In this document: positions 12,100 to 23,571 of the stretch, in pieces
Position numbering within the stretch: the first letter of the stretch is position 1
How the letters are laid out: every line of letters starts with the position of its first letter
DNA from: Gnetum montanum
Lineage: Eukaryota > Streptophyta > Gnetopsida > Gnetales > Gnetaceae
Direction: 5' to 3'
Length of the DNA stretch: 51,490 nt
Assembly: GCA_015680685.1 (NCBI GenBank)
Contig: MNCI01030164.1
Coordinates: 414,580 to 466,069 of the forward strand
Notes under the pieces: model-generated
What the model was told of the DNA's origin: nothing
Databases searched by the model: none
The model's input: only the letters and a program-made list of their open reading frames with translations
Position numbers and translations under genes: made by a program

Positions 12100-13265
12100 T
12101 GTTCCTCTGTAAAGTGAACATTCCCATTTCTTGTGTCCCCATTCTCCACACTTGAAGCACTAGATTTTTTTATGAGATGCTACCTTGACCCTTGCCTCCC
12201 TTGCCTTGGCCCTTCTTAGTCTTAACATTCTCATCACCTTTTTCAACCTTCTTGTCTTGGATATCCTCCTTATCTTTAGATTTGAACTTCGGTCCTTTTT
12301 CAAATTTGAATCCTTTCTCCTTCTCCTTGAAAGCTTGTTTACTCTTGTTTTCACATCCACTCAATTTTTTCTTAGCCTTGAGTGCCAAATCATAAGCCTC
12401 ATCAAGAGTTTGTGGCTTATAAAAAGATAACTCCTACTAGTACACCATCTTAAGACCTCCTAAAAAGGTTGAAGCCTATTCATACTCATCCCAATTTACC
12501 TTAGCTTGATGAAATATATCCCAAAATTCAATGTAGAATTCTTTAAAATCCCTATTATCTTACCTTAGGAATATTAACTTCATAATGATTTCTTACCTCT
12601 GATGAGACTCTTTAAATTTCTCTTCAAATTGTATTTCATGAGATCTCAAGCTTTGTTAGGTTGATGATTTTTTCTTTCATAATCCTAAAGCTCTTTTTCT
12701 TACCAAATAGAATTCATACCTTCTAATCTAGATTTAGTAATAGGTACCCTTAAGTTATTCAGTATCTCTCCTAACTAAAAATGCTTCTCAAGTATCTTCA
12801 GCCAACTTGCAAAAGTATTAGTGTCATCTACACCATTGAAAGTCTTCAACTATATTTGTGGAAGTCTTGTAGAATTTTTGAATGCTTTAGTAAGCCTTGC
12901 CTCATCTTCCTCATTAAGCTTTCCTAGAGGAGAAGTATTGACCACCGTTGGAGTCCTCGGAATTCTCATCTAAGAAATAGGATTCCCTTCCATTGGAATC
13001 CTTGGCTAATGGATTCCTACACTTTCATAACTGGATTGTCCTTCCTCTTCATCCTCTACATCTCCACCTACTTGTAAAATTTCTTCATTTGAAGATGCAT
13101 GGTTAGTACCTTCATGTGTCTAAATATGACTCGACTAGTATTTCTATCTACCTCTACACTAATTTTATTCAATAAAGCAACCATCATCTAGATGGCAGAT
13201 CTCATGCTTTCCATGTCTCTATTCAATGCTTACACTTATTTCTTCTTGAGTGCCATCTGAAATTG
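12100..13265 (-). pseudogene. Gag remnant with intact zinc knuckle
   Basis: From about 13260 the minus strand reads a helical N-terminal part (MESMRSAIQMMVALLNKI), then LPQIQLKTFNGVDDTNTFASW at about 12850, the start of the gag core. A lysine/arginine-rich stretch at 12395-12160 precedes a perfect CCHC knuckle CFKCGEWGHKKWEC at 12159-12118 (C-x2-C-x4-H-x4-C). The knuckle would bind element RNA during packaging. Stops and shifts break the frame between domains. The overlapping short frames on either strand at 12160-12430 are shadows of the basic stretch. Confidence 0.8.
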
Positions 13266-13720
13266 ACAAAATCCTCAACCAATTCAAAGTAACAATAAAC
13301 ACAAATCTAAGCTCCAAAGCTCAACACAAGCTAAGCACTAATAAGTAGGTTCAACTAATTAATCACCTTTAAATAATAAATTCATATATCATGCAAGATA
13401 AAACATTTTGCTAGAAAATAAGAAAACAAGCTATCTTCAATTAATTTACTACAAGATTACAACAGGATTCTCAAAATCCATAAACATCCAAAACTTATTG
13501 CACTTAAACAACATTGCAAAGCATGAGGCTCTACAACCACATAATAGTTGTTTTCAATGCAAGGCACAATGAATAGAGAGATTCTCCCATAACCCAAGAA
13601 TGAGATTTCAACTCACAAGAAACACTAGAACATACAGTTCTACACAATTGACCTTGGAGCTATAACCTCTATGTACTTACTTAGTGTGCTCTTCCATACC
13701 TTTTCCAATCTTATCTCATA
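13266..13720. other. Leader or LTR of the minus-strand element, no gene
   Basis: AT-rich sequence upstream (minus-strand sense) of gag. No primer-binding site matching the initiator-methionine tRNA pattern TGGTATCAGAGC was found. Confidence 0.3.
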
Positions 13721-14082
<362 letters not shown>

Positions 14083-14344
14083 CCATCTCTTCAACAATTA
14101 GGAATCACAACAATATTTATGAAAAACATGAAGACAAGAAACCTATAAATCTTTCCTTGACTTACCTAAGGTTTTTCAATTATTTTCCAAGTCTTCTAAC
14201 CTTCTCCCTAGCTATCTCCATCCTTTTATAACTTACCTTAAGTAGTTTTTGAATTGGAACATGTGTTTTCAAAAGTTTCCCCAACTGTACAAATTGTCTC
14301 TGGCCTTGCCAAGATTTTTCCTACAAAAACCTAGCTCTCAGGGA

Positions 14345-14500
14345 AGACGTCTTCTATCTTTGGGAGATGTATCCTCCAAGGCCAAGACATCTCCTCAATA
14401 GGCAATATGTCTTACCCAAGACGTCTACACAATCAGTAAGATGTCTCCTCTCTGGATGAGACATCTTTCCCAAGATGTCTTCTAGCCCTCTAAGGCATCT
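14345..14500 (+). repeat. Phased array of nine AGACGTCT-like palindromes
   Basis: AGACGTCT or single-base derivatives (AGATGTCT, AGACATCT, ATATGTCT) start at 14345, 14365, 14385, 14405, 14419, 14439, 14459, 14473 and 14493. Spacing is 20 bp six times and 14 bp twice. It probably lies in the LTR upstream of the chromovirus-like element. AGACGTCT has the ACGT core bound by plant bZIP factors. Confidence 0.75.
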
Positions 14501-15948
14501 TCATCAAGCTTGAGCCTACAAAAAAAATGTAGGGAAGAAATAAGGAGATTGAAAGAGATGTCCCTACACTAGTTGCAAGTTTATGAAAATAAAGACTAGA
14601 AAATAAACAAGACAGTTGAGGATCAACCCTAACCCCAACATGACCCATGGATATGAATAGTGATCTAACCATGACTAATGATCAACTTAAACAATCACAT
14701 AATGACTCATGATTTACTTGTGATTATGTATGAATTTTTGAAAAATAGTTAAAATAACAAAAAAAAATAACAAATGTTCAACAATTGCTAAGGAACATTG
14801 AATACAAAGAGGACAAAGCCCAACAAGATTAATTGAGTCAACAAAATAAGCTGAAAACGACCAATAATAAATGGCATAACATAAGAGTCCAAACCCTAAG
14901 AAAGAATCATTGAGAATACATAAAACTAAGACTTAGAATCTTATGAAATGGCAAAACCCAATAGAACTTATGTTAAGAAAAATGCAATGGCAACATAGCA
15001 CTAGTTGAATGAGCAATACCAATGTTCTAAAGTAGTTGATAAATTAATTCTTACAAAACCCTAGAAACCCAAAATTGGCAAAATATATTAATTTATAGCA
15101 ACATGTACAGTAAATTAAAGCAAAAAAATCATATAATTCTATTAATGTAAATCAAAACCTAACACCCATTAAAAAATCACATAAATCTACATAAATTAAA
15201 TAATACCTAACCCTTGTTAAATGTACACAAAATCCTATGTACTAAAATGAATAGGAAAATTTGTTAGGATTACTCACCTAGAAAAAACTAAAACACAAAT
15301 TTATAATATCACATGAAACTCAACCATAAATCCTTCTTGTTTCACAATCATGAACCAACAAAGCTCCACACATACCCACAAGCCTTCATTTTAATAACAC
15401 TTCCATGCCCAAGAAAATGGATGCCTAAAGTACTTCGTTAAATGAAGTGTGGGGTTTTTATGGAAATTCACCTAAAAACCCATTATATCATAACTAGATA
15501 ATTTTCTATGAACTTAAGTATCACAAAAGAAAACTACCATAAGAATCTCATGCAATGAACATAATCTCCTACAATGTTGAAAAGCTTATTACAACTAAAC
15601 AATAAGGAAACATCACTTACCTGATAGTATAATTATAAAAAATTAAACATAAGCTCACACATAAAAATCAATCATGCCATCACATGGCCATGCCATGTCC
15701 ATACCATAGCCTTCATAAAAATCTATCAAAAATCATCCATTGGGATAGTGTAAATTAACTAATAATAATAATAACACATAATTAAAATAATGCATAAACT
15801 TAAAATACAAATAAACATAAAACATAAACCTATAAAAATCTATCTAACGAACAACATAACCAAAGCATAACATAACTTCTAGGTACTACAAGCACAAAGT
15901 ACAAGAATAAATGTACCAACTAGAACATCTAAAAGCATGGCTTGTTAC
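14501..15948. other. AT-rich non-coding sequence, probable LTR remnants
   Basis: No coding remnant recognised. The right end, finishing TGTAACA on the minus strand at 15949, is probably the 3' LTR of the element to the right; its left end is not visible. Confidence 0.35.
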
Positions 15949-15964
15949 ATCCTCTTCTCCTTAA
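15949..15964 (-). other. Polypurine tract and LTR edge of second minus-strand element
   Basis: The minus strand reads TTAAGGAGAAGAGGA directly followed by TGTAACAAGCC. A purine run next to TG is the usual junction of element interior and 3' LTR, and it primes plus-strand DNA synthesis. Confidence 0.6.
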
Positions 15965-16550
15965 GAATCTTTCTTCTAGAAGCTTTCAAAATGGAATGAA
16001 CACATGTCAGGCTCAAGTTTCTAATTTTATTCTTCAAAATCATGATAGCTTCACAAGATCTTCACAATGAAAACTACCTTCCTATACAACTGCTAGTCCA
16101 TCCAATCCATGATTCTAATAGGATGATTCACATATGAAACATTAGCCTAAAGTTATACTTTAGTTCAATCAATAACATGACTATTATTGGAAACATGCTT
16201 CCAGAGCATGAATATATGAAAAAAATCATGCATGCTCAAAAGCTATGGAAGCAAACTCATATAATACATAACATCTTATATACATTAAAGAACATCAAAT
16301 GGTCTAATGCAATGATATGCAAGCTTGTCTTTTTTTATTGAAATGAATTAAGCCTTTCAGCAGAGAGACACAAATAATTATCTTATCACCAACCATGAAC
16401 TCAATACATCTCCTCCTATAATTCACGTAGCTAGCTTGATGGTCTTAAGCTACTCTAAGCTACTTATGAATCTTCTTGATCTACTCTATCATGATCAAAA
16501 CTTTATCCAAACTAACCTATGAGCTATCCTTGATCACATCCCAACACAAA
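15965..16550 (-). other. 3' end of second element, decayed
   Basis: Corresponds to the integrase C-terminus and 3' untranslated part of the element by position. I could not read a convincing protein segment in it. Confidence 0.35.
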
Positions 16551-16559
16551 GTTTTGTAA

Positions 16560-17260
16560 GATCTACCATAGAAGACCTCATACAATGCTACCTTTAGACT
16601 CACTTGATAGTTATTATTATAGGTAAACTCTACTAATCATAATAGACTATTCTAGTTTTCTAAAAACTACAAAAAATAAAACCAAAGCATATCCTTTAAA
16701 ACCTAGATAACTCTCTCAACCTTCTCATTCATCTATGAATGATATGTTGAACTCTAATTTATCCTAGAACCCAAGTTATTCATAAATGCTTTCCAAAATC
16801 AAGAAGTAAATTTGTTATTATGATCAAAGATAATTTTGACAAGAATGTCACATGATTAAACAATCTCAAAGATGAATAACTATGTAACATCCTCTATACT
16901 AGCTATAGTCCTCATGATAAGGAAATGAGCTAACTTGGTTAACAAGTTGACAATAATAAAAATGACATCCTTTTAACTCCTAGTGTGAGGAAAACCAGTA
17001 ATGAAGTCCATACTGATCACCTTTTACTTTCACTTTGGAATAGTTAGAGGATATAAGTAGCCACCTAGTCACTAGTGTTCAAGCTTAACCTATTGGTAGA
17101 TTAAGCACCTTATCATGAATTCTCTAACCTACTTCGCCATGCCTAGCCACTAGCATAACCTCTTTAGCATCTTATACATCTTGTTACTGCTAGAATATAT
17201 CCAAATCCTATTGAGATGATCTTCCTCTAATAGATGTTATTGTAATGTATTCAACACACA
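16560..17260 (-). pseudogene. Integrase remnant of second element
   Basis: Minus-strand pieces include SMDFITGFPHT (first catalytic Asp, about 17020-16985), IFDHNNKFTS (position of the second Asp, about 16840), FWKAFMNNLGSRIN and VERVI. The zinc-binding N-terminus is represented by IWIYSSSNKMYKML and CLIYQ at about 17215-17080. Stops interrupt the frame about every 15-30 codons. Function is lost. Confidence 0.75.
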
Positions 17261-17439
17261 TACTTGATCCTTACAATAAAGCAACCCAAGAACATCTACT
17301 CTAACTGATCAATCATCAAAGCTACTCATACCAAGAATGACACTTCTAATCCTTTGTGATTATTCTAAATCCTCAATGTAACATCCTTTAACTAAGCATC
17401 CTCAATAAATTATTTATGTAATTTAAAGCTATGTCTTGT

Positions 17440-18050
17440 ACCTTGTTGATATCATTTTTTGGTAGTGGCAATAATGATTAGCAAAGAATATGATGTTATG
17501 TGACATATGTAGTTGATATTATTTTATTGGCTTAAAATATGGCATTTTGTGATACATGTAGTCAATATTATTATTATTATTTTAATATTTTGAAGTAATC
17601 TAATAGTTTTCATCATTTTATTATTTTTACTTTAATTATACATGTTTTTATTTTATTTATGTATACTAACCATATGAGGTTTTGTATTCAGGTTCCTTTG
17701 ACTAATAGAATGATTATGTTAAGGCATTGTGTCATGTATAGTATAGTTGGCATGATTTATCATTATCTTGGGAATAACTCTTAGCATCTTTTTATTTAAT
17801 AATTATGACTTAGATGATGATGCTGCTAATTATAAGTTTACTTCCAAATGGATGTAGAGATGATTATGTCATGAGTCAGCATAGCATGAAATTAAATGGC
17901 TATAAAATGATTATATCATAAGTCAACATAGAATGAGATTAAGTGAATTTTCAAGTCAATTGTGATTAAGTCTCATACCCACATCAAGAATTCTTAAGTT
18001 AGTTGTGAAATTTGTATATCAATGGAGGAGTGCGTAATGGTTGCAAACAT
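17440..18050. other. AT-rich insertion or unrecognised segment inside second element
   Basis: This sits where RNase H should be. Composition differs (TTATTATTATT runs) and no RNase H motif is found on the minus strand. It includes a 47-bp tandem duplication (17860 and 17907, starting ATGATTATGTCATGAGTCA and ATGATTATATCATAAGTCA). It could be a fragment of another repeat. Confidence 0.4.
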
Positions 18051-18129
18051 TCTATGAATAAATAGATAGTTGTGAGCAAATAATGAAATATAAAGGTAGG
18101 ATTACATTACTTGATATTTTTGTAGATCT

Positions 18130-18665
18130 CTAAGCATTAGCAAAAATACCCTTAAATGTTGCTCATGAAGATCATTTGATGATGAGTACACTAAGATGTT
18201 ATCTATCAACATAATTAAAAATTGGTCTAGGTGTAGTATCATGACACTATTCATGAGATGCATGGGCATTGTAGTTTAAAAGGTAAAATTAGGAACTCAT
18301 AATATCCATACCATGTCCTAAAAACTATCTTGGGGACATCCTTCTCTTAGATGCAAACATGATGATACCCTAACTTTATATCTATCTTTGAGAGTCCCTT
18401 AGCTTTTGTCAATTGAATAAACAAATAATCAATAGAACGTAAAGAATACTTATTCTTCATAGTTACATGATTCAACTATTAATAAATAATACACAACCTC
18501 ATACTACCATTCTTCTTCTTAATGAAGAGAATAGATGCATTCCCAAAAGAAACACTTGGATGAATCAAATATTTATTTAGCTACTCCTCAATTTGAATCT
18601 TCAATTCATCCAAATCAACAAGTGACATCTTATGTGAAACCTTAGAGGTAGATTCAGTACTAGGT
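18130..18665 (-). pseudogene. Reverse transcriptase remnant of second element
   Basis: Readable blocks on the minus strand: DLDELKIQIEE, ASILFIKKKNGSMRLC, GLSKIDIKLGYHHV, ILPFKLQCP and LIDNILVYSSS. They are in the right order and spacing for RT fingers and palm. The catalytic box is IDNI in place of the usual F-x-D-D, so the second aspartate is lost. Confidence 0.75.
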
Positions 18666-18889
18666 TTGAGAAAAATCTCAAACTTAACATCATGTCTTGA
18701 AGATAAATCAAGAAAATACCTTTAGATCAATAAAGAAAAGACTTTCACCTAGTTTAAGGAAAATCAAAATTGCAAAATCTAAAATTGTATCTTAAGACTT
18801 AATCATAGAGCTAGGTTGAGCATCCACTAGCTTGTCAATCAAAGCATATACATGTGTATGCATCCTAGCATCACCCTAATCACCTAAAG

Positions 18890-19620
18890 TTTATCATCCT
18901 TGTAAGAACCTCCACCATCTAAATGCTTCAAATATTTAAAACTTTTGTGACCTGGGTAGCCACAATTCTAAAAATTGGGACAATCCCTATCAACATCCCT
19001 CATCTTCATGCAAGCATGACAAGTAATGGATTCACAAGTTGTCTTACCATCTAAAGACTAGTACTGTAGCTATCCTCTAGGTCCTCAATCCTAGGCCTAC
19101 TTGAACCCACAACACATCCCATAATAGGTTTAATCCCTCTTTTGAGAATGATTGCAACATGCTACCTCTACTAAAACCAACTATAATACAAGTCCATTAC
19201 ACAAACAAATACATCCTAATATGTCTAAAGACGAAGAGGAAGCAGGTAGTTGTTAATGGATGCATGAAGACCATGGATAAAATGGTTTTCTCTAGCTCTC
19301 TCATCAAAATGTAGATGAAATATATACATATTCAACTTTAAAAACTTACATTCATACTTTGTCATAGTCTAGTTACCTTGGTAAAGGTGATAGAACTCAT
19401 CTACTTTGAGCTCCATGTACTCTAAAGGAATATAATGGTCATTGAAAGTGAGAAGGAAATTGCTCCAATGAACATCATAATATTTCCATTAATGTGCCTT
19501 CTCCTAAGTAGCCCACCAACAACTAGTAGGATCTTTGAACTGGTAGGTTGCTAATCGAGTTTACTATATGGAACTACAACCCATCAACTTGAAGATCTTT
19601 ACTAGCATATCCTAAATTTA
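18890..19620 (-). pseudogene. Gag remnant with zinc-knuckle traces
   Basis: At about 19020-18920 the minus strand reads CHACMKMRDVDRDCP and NCGYPGHKSFKY, two decayed CCHC knuckles. Upstream, around 19350-19200, a helical segment YECKFLKLNMYI followed by HFIHGLHASI fits the end of the gag core. The gap to RT (about 230 bases) is too short for a protease, so that domain was deleted. Confidence 0.6.
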
Positions 19621-19640
19621 ATGACAGGTAATTTTTAAAA

Positions 19641-20515
19641 TTTCTTAAAGTGGCATGAGAAATTAAACTTAATCTCTTAATAAATTCTTAAATAAGTTAG
19701 ATACTTATAAAATCATATAAGCATATAAAATTGGAAACTTTATAACTTAGAAATTACTTTAAAATTCATATAAATACATTTATGTAATTTATCCCTTATC
19801 ATAACATGAATTAAATATCAAAAGAATGTTCATATTCATAGCTCAAATTACAATCCATATAATGACTAAAAACATAATAGGAATGACATAGAGAGATAAT
19901 CCTTGATTTAATATTGATCCTTTTTCCAACACCACCATAACCACCTCCAATGCTTCCAACTAAATCTACATCGAACACATGCAAGAAGGATTATAATACC
20001 TTCATAGTAGAGGAAATCCACTAAAAGCTCCTTGAAACATGCCTTGAGGATATGGCCTAAGCTGCCAAAATACATATTAGTGTTACTAAAATGTTTATCC
20101 CTATAAATGTTAACTTATAGTTAATCATAAAATGCATAAACTACTCATAAATATTTGGTTTATTCATAACAATGGTATTTCCATGATGTTCCCAGTATCA
20201 AATATTACAATAACTAAAAGGCTGATACTAACTAAAATAAGCCCTCATGCAAGACAACATTAACTTTAAGTATTGGATTAGAAACCCTCAGGCATGTCCA
20301 AAACAACTATTGGATTACGTTATGGCTAGTATTAATGCTATAGTTTCCCTAAGGTCCTAGCTTCTCATACCACCCTAAACAAGGCATGATCCTTATCTAA
20401 ACGTTAATCCCCAAGCCAACATGCTTAGTCTACAACCACTACAAATTCTTGTCCATTGAAAAAGAATTCTAAATAAGACATGATATTAAGTAAATATCAA
20501 TCCCTAAGCCAATAT
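19641..20515. other. No recognisable feature
   Basis: AT-rich sequence between the gag end of the second element and the next LTR. The 5' LTR of the second element may lie here but no match to its 3' LTR edge was seen. Confidence 0.4.
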
Positions 20516-21086
20516 TGTGATATCCCATCCCCGGATGTCATGCAAACATCAAATATATGATATATTAGACATTATGCGTATAAAGAAAATATACCAAATG
20601 CACAATATAAGTGATATTTGACATTATGGATAAAGAAAATAATAGAAAAAATGTAGAAATAGAAAGAAAAGAATGCTTTATTGATCTATAGCATATTCGA
20701 ATTGTACTCTAAGAGTGTTCCTTGGGGTTTCCTTCCTTTAGCATCTATCCCTTAGATGCAATCCAGCACTACCACCACAATTAGGCCTATAACCTAGCTA
20801 GAAGGGATGGCCAATCCACTTTTTGTCCCACTTCACCCAACTTCTTGTGACTTGCCTATATCGACTTCACCATGACTTGCCTATACTAGCTCCGCCATTC
20901 CATGCTAGCACAACCTCTAACCTTGGGTATAAATGCCTTAGGTTAAACCCCCAAAGGTTACCTCAAAAGATATATTTGTTATTACAACATGCCCTTTCAA
21001 GTCTTGTTAAGATGACAATAACATTTATTATGAAGAGACATCATCTTCATTAGGTAACCACATCATTTGGGAATGGGGATGTGACA
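20516..21086 (-). repeat. 3' LTR of deadenylase-bearing unit
   Basis: 571 bases bounded by TG and CA; on the minus strand it starts TGTCACATCCCCATTCCC and ends GGGATGGGATATCACA. A second copy lies at 25401-25997 in the same orientation. The copies share words such as GTCATG/GCAAACATCAAATAT, AAGAGTGTTCCTTGGGGTTT and CTTTAGCATCTATCCCTT. This copy has two units of a 29-30-bp internal repeat (CATGACTTGCCTATAC), the other has three. Confidence 0.85.
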
Positions 21087-21101
21087 ATCTACCCTCCTTA
21101 G
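21087..21101 (-). other. Polypurine tract
   Basis: The minus strand reads CTAAGGAGGGTAGAT followed directly by TGTCACATCC, the LTR start. This orients the unit to the minus strand and identifies 20516-21086 as its 3' LTR. Confidence 0.7.
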
Positions 21102-21547
21102 GTGTTGTTCATCCTCTACCAAATCTACGTTCTCTATCTTTTTCTAGCTCCAATGCTTTCTTTCATTATCCTATGCTCCAATAATTTGATTTCTCCTTTG
21201 AACTTGAAGTTGCTTCTTGCTTATTCTACAAATAAGATATATGTGAGAAAAATATATGAAAAATTAAATATTACTCTCTTAATACTTACTTCATTTTCTA
21301 AGATAACGATAAGAAGTGAATTAAAAATCTACCAACTACTAATCACCAATAATAAAAAAAGATCACACAATTTGTAACTTGTATCTGGTTATCCAAGTGA
21401 AGGCAGGGCAAATTCTTTATTCCCAACTTGAATTTCCTTAGATATTTTATTAATTTAATTGAAATATAAATTAAACAATGAATAAAATAATAAGTCATCA
21501 AATAAAAGTAAGAGTAAGATACTTCTTGATCTTGATCAACCTTATGA

Positions 21548-22678
21548 ACTGATAGGAGTAATTGTAATTCTACCATAAGTGGTATATGATAAGATGTTTT
21601 TGTTTGAGATGGCAAGGCTTAATCTTGATTCTTCTCAACTTCTTCGTTAGAAATAAACTCTAGTAACTTGGTAACTTGAAAGAATTGGGCATCATACCAA
21701 ATATAATCCAAAGTCTCAATGAAGAATGTTGTTGATCCATCTTCATTAATCATTGCAGAGTAATTTGTAAACTGTGGTTCTTTATGAGTGCTATCCATCA
21801 ACATCATCTGTCCTGGAATTCTAGAATCTGATTTATCTACTAAAGATTCAAAGTAAGCAAAATATGCACTAGCTAATGGAATTACATGCTAAATTGATAG
21901 AAACATCTTCTTCAAGTCAGGTTCATCTTCCAAATATTTCTTTACAAATCCATATTTTAATAATTGATAAACACTACTTCCAAATTTTGCATTAAAGTCT
22001 CCACAAAGAATAAATGGAACTAGATCGGTACAACTTAGGAATAGCTTCTTCTTCAAACTTTCTTCTATTTGCTTAATCAAGTATGCTCCTTGACAAAGTC
22101 TAACATCTAAACATGTTGGTTTGGCAATTAAATATGTGTTAACCATACATATACATCTTCCTAGTAGATGAACTTTAAGAATCACTACCAGGGCTATGTG
22201 ATTTTTCCAAAAATCTTGACTATTCTTTCTTTTCCATCACTTGAAGTTCTAGAATTTCAAAAATCATATTTTCTAAACTCATTTCAAATCTTTGTACTAA
22301 TTCAAATTTGGCTCCTTTATAAAATATTGCACAACCATCCATGTTGTAATTCCTACAATATGCTAATCTATACGGCTCAAAACAAAAACTTCCATAAAAA
22401 CCTTTTTGCATATAAATACCTTTGTATCCCATCTTTTCCAAGTCTGGTTGAAATTGATAGATGAACTTCCATTGTAAGACTTCTTGTAAGCACAAGACAT
22501 CAGCATCCAAATCTTGTAATTCTACTAAAATGCATGGGTATTAATATTCATGCCAATCCAAGGCCCATGATGGACATAGCGGATATTGTTTCTCACTCAC
22601 TAGAGATCTTGCAAGCATGTTGTATGTTGCAACTTTCATTCTCAATCTTGGATTCTTCTCTAGATCATTTCTCTTCAT
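21548..22678 (-). pseudogene. Intronless CCR4-type deadenylase (exonuclease-endonuclease-phosphatase domain) pseudogene
   Basis: CCR4 is the 3'-5' exonuclease subunit of the cytoplasmic CCR4-NOT complex that shortens mRNA poly(A) tails. From the ATG at 22678 the minus strand reads KVATYNMLARS, CPSWALDWHEY, DADVLCLQEV, GYKGIYMQK, MDGCAIFYKG, then after a stop and frameshift VNTYLIAKPT, PFILCGDFNAKFGSSVY, and finally EPQFTNY, TLDYIWY and ALPSQTKTSYHIPLMVE. These are the successive EEP-family blocks. Mg-binding Asn, Glu and the GDFN residues remain, but the final S-D-H motif is S-Y-H, so a catalytic aspartate is lost. A TAA stop lies at 22541-22543, another stop after EKKE near 22220 and further stops at 21886 and 21616. 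Plant CCR4 genes contain introns and none interrupts this copy, so it derives from mRNA. No poly(A) tail is visible. It covers only the catalytic domain. Confidence 0.88.
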
Positions 22679-22739
22679 GAGTATCGTACTCCTTGCTAAA
22701 ATGAAATTTTGAGTCTCGATGTTGTTTTGCCCTATGTTT

Positions 22740-23200
22740 TAATTACAAGATGGATTAATATATCCTTTTCTTAATGGTTGAAGATTGTTCTGTTTCTTCA
22801 ACTAATTCTCCAACTAATACATCAACTGATCTTTAACTAATACATCGATTAATAATCAACTACATCAATTGAATAACTATATTATCTATTTTTATAATTA
22901 TATTATCTAATTTTAGTAATATTTAATGACATTGTATAATATGTAACTATATTATCTAATTTTAGTAATATATAATTAAATTGCTTGATTCTTAGTAATA
23001 TTGAACTATATTATTTTTGATGACCTTTCTACCCATCCCCCCACCCCACTCCCCCTTGCCCCCCCTTCCCCCCTTGAGAACACTGACTCCAGTAGTGTAA
23101 CTAATAACATGCCATAATGATCTTAAGACTATCTATCAGGGTTATGTACTAAATCCTGAAGCCTAAAATGTTGAATTTATAATATTATGGAATTATAGGA
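22740..23200. other. AT-rich sequence with G-quadruplex-type tract
   Basis: Upstream (minus sense) of the pseudogene. Repeats of ATATTATCTAATTTTAGTAAT occur at about 22890-22990 in three diverged copies. A C-rich tract lies at 23032-23075. Confidence 0.6.
23032..23075 (-). repeat. G-rich tract able to form a G-quadruplex
   Basis: On the minus strand six runs of 3 to 7 guanines are separated by 1-3 bases (GGGGGGAAGGGGGGGCAAGG and onward). It is isolated in strongly AT-rich DNA. Confidence 0.85.
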
Positions 23201-23204
23201 TGCT

Positions 23205-23480
23205 TGGATGATAAATCTAACCTCACCATTGAGTTCAGAAGGCTGAAAAATATTAGAAATGACTATTCATATGTTGAAAATGACATCATATACTCAAGTT
23301 GTGTGAAAATTAATCTTTTGAGGATCTCGAGGTACTGTATAAGGCAAGGAGTAAAAACTACTTTTTGGGATTCCCTAGGATGAACCTAACTCCATCATTG
23401 AACTCAAAAGGTTGAAATCTATAGGAAATGACTCTTCGTTCATTGAAAAAGGCTTCCAAAATCAAAAGTTATGGCTTCCG
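23205..23480 (+). repeat. Diverged tandem duplication, period about 169 bp
   Basis: 23210-23310 and 23379-23480 share ordered words: CATTGAGTTCAGAAGGCTGA versus CATTGAACTCAAAAGGTTGA, then TAGAAATGACTATTC versus TAGGAAATGACTCTTC, then TTGAAAA. The second copy runs straight into the 5S-like segment. Confidence 0.7.
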
Positions 23481-23496
23481 AATTCTAGGACATTTG

Positions 23497-23571
23497 GCAC
23501 GAAAAACAAAACTTCTCGAGAGGTCACCCATCCCCATTCTACTCCAAAGTGAGTGTGCTTAATTATGGATT
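23497..23571 (-). ncRNA. 5S-rRNA-derived segment (Cassandra-type)
   Basis: The minus strand contains GAGTAGAATGGGGATGGGTG followed by ACCTCTCGAGAAGT, and upstream TAATTAAGCACACTC. Plant 5S rRNA has in the same order the A box near AAGTTAAGCGTGCTTG, then GAGTAGTACTAGGATGGGTG and ACCTCCTGGGAAGT. The C box GGATGGGTGACC is intact. The 5' half of 5S is not recognisable. Cassandra retrotransposons carry such a 5S-like domain in their LTRs, so this is most likely a relic of one, not a functional 5S gene. Confidence 0.75.

Larger units (their letters stand above)
8850..13265 (-). mobile_element. Decayed chromovirus-like Ty3/gypsy element, all domains in order
   Basis: Reading the minus strand from 13265 down: gag, zinc knuckle, protease, reverse transcriptase, RNase H, integrase. 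That order, with integrase last, defines Ty3/gypsy. The RT motif KIDLKSGYHQIRV and an integrase end that contains a DLVW-type segment suit the chromovirus branch. About 4.4 kb of coding length is normal for that branch, so nothing large is missing, but each gene is broken by stops and shifts. LTRs could not be delimited. Confidence 0.85.
15965..19640 (-). mobile_element. Second decayed Ty3/gypsy element (Tekay-like)
   Basis: Minus-strand order is gag with two knuckle remnants (19620-18890), RT (18665-18130), an unrelated-looking AT-rich stretch (17440-18050), then integrase (17260-16560). Protease and RNase H are missing. The integrase end pattern VERVI after a decayed YHPQTDGQ-type segment and the RT motif SKIDIKLGYHHV suggest a chromovirus related to, but distinct from, the 8850-13265 element. 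Almost every line contains a stop, so it is older or more decayed than its neighbour. Confidence 0.75.

Noticed and set aside
12160-12430. Four overlapping short frames on both strands
   Set aside because: Shadows of the lysine/arginine-rich gag segment before the zinc knuckle.
15431-15447. ACTTCGTTAAATGAAGT short palindrome
   Set aside because: A five-base stem is too short to be meaningful in AT-rich DNA.
23497-23571. Functional 5S rRNA gene
   Set aside because: Only the 3' half is recognisable and it is diverged; a retroelement-borne fragment fits better.
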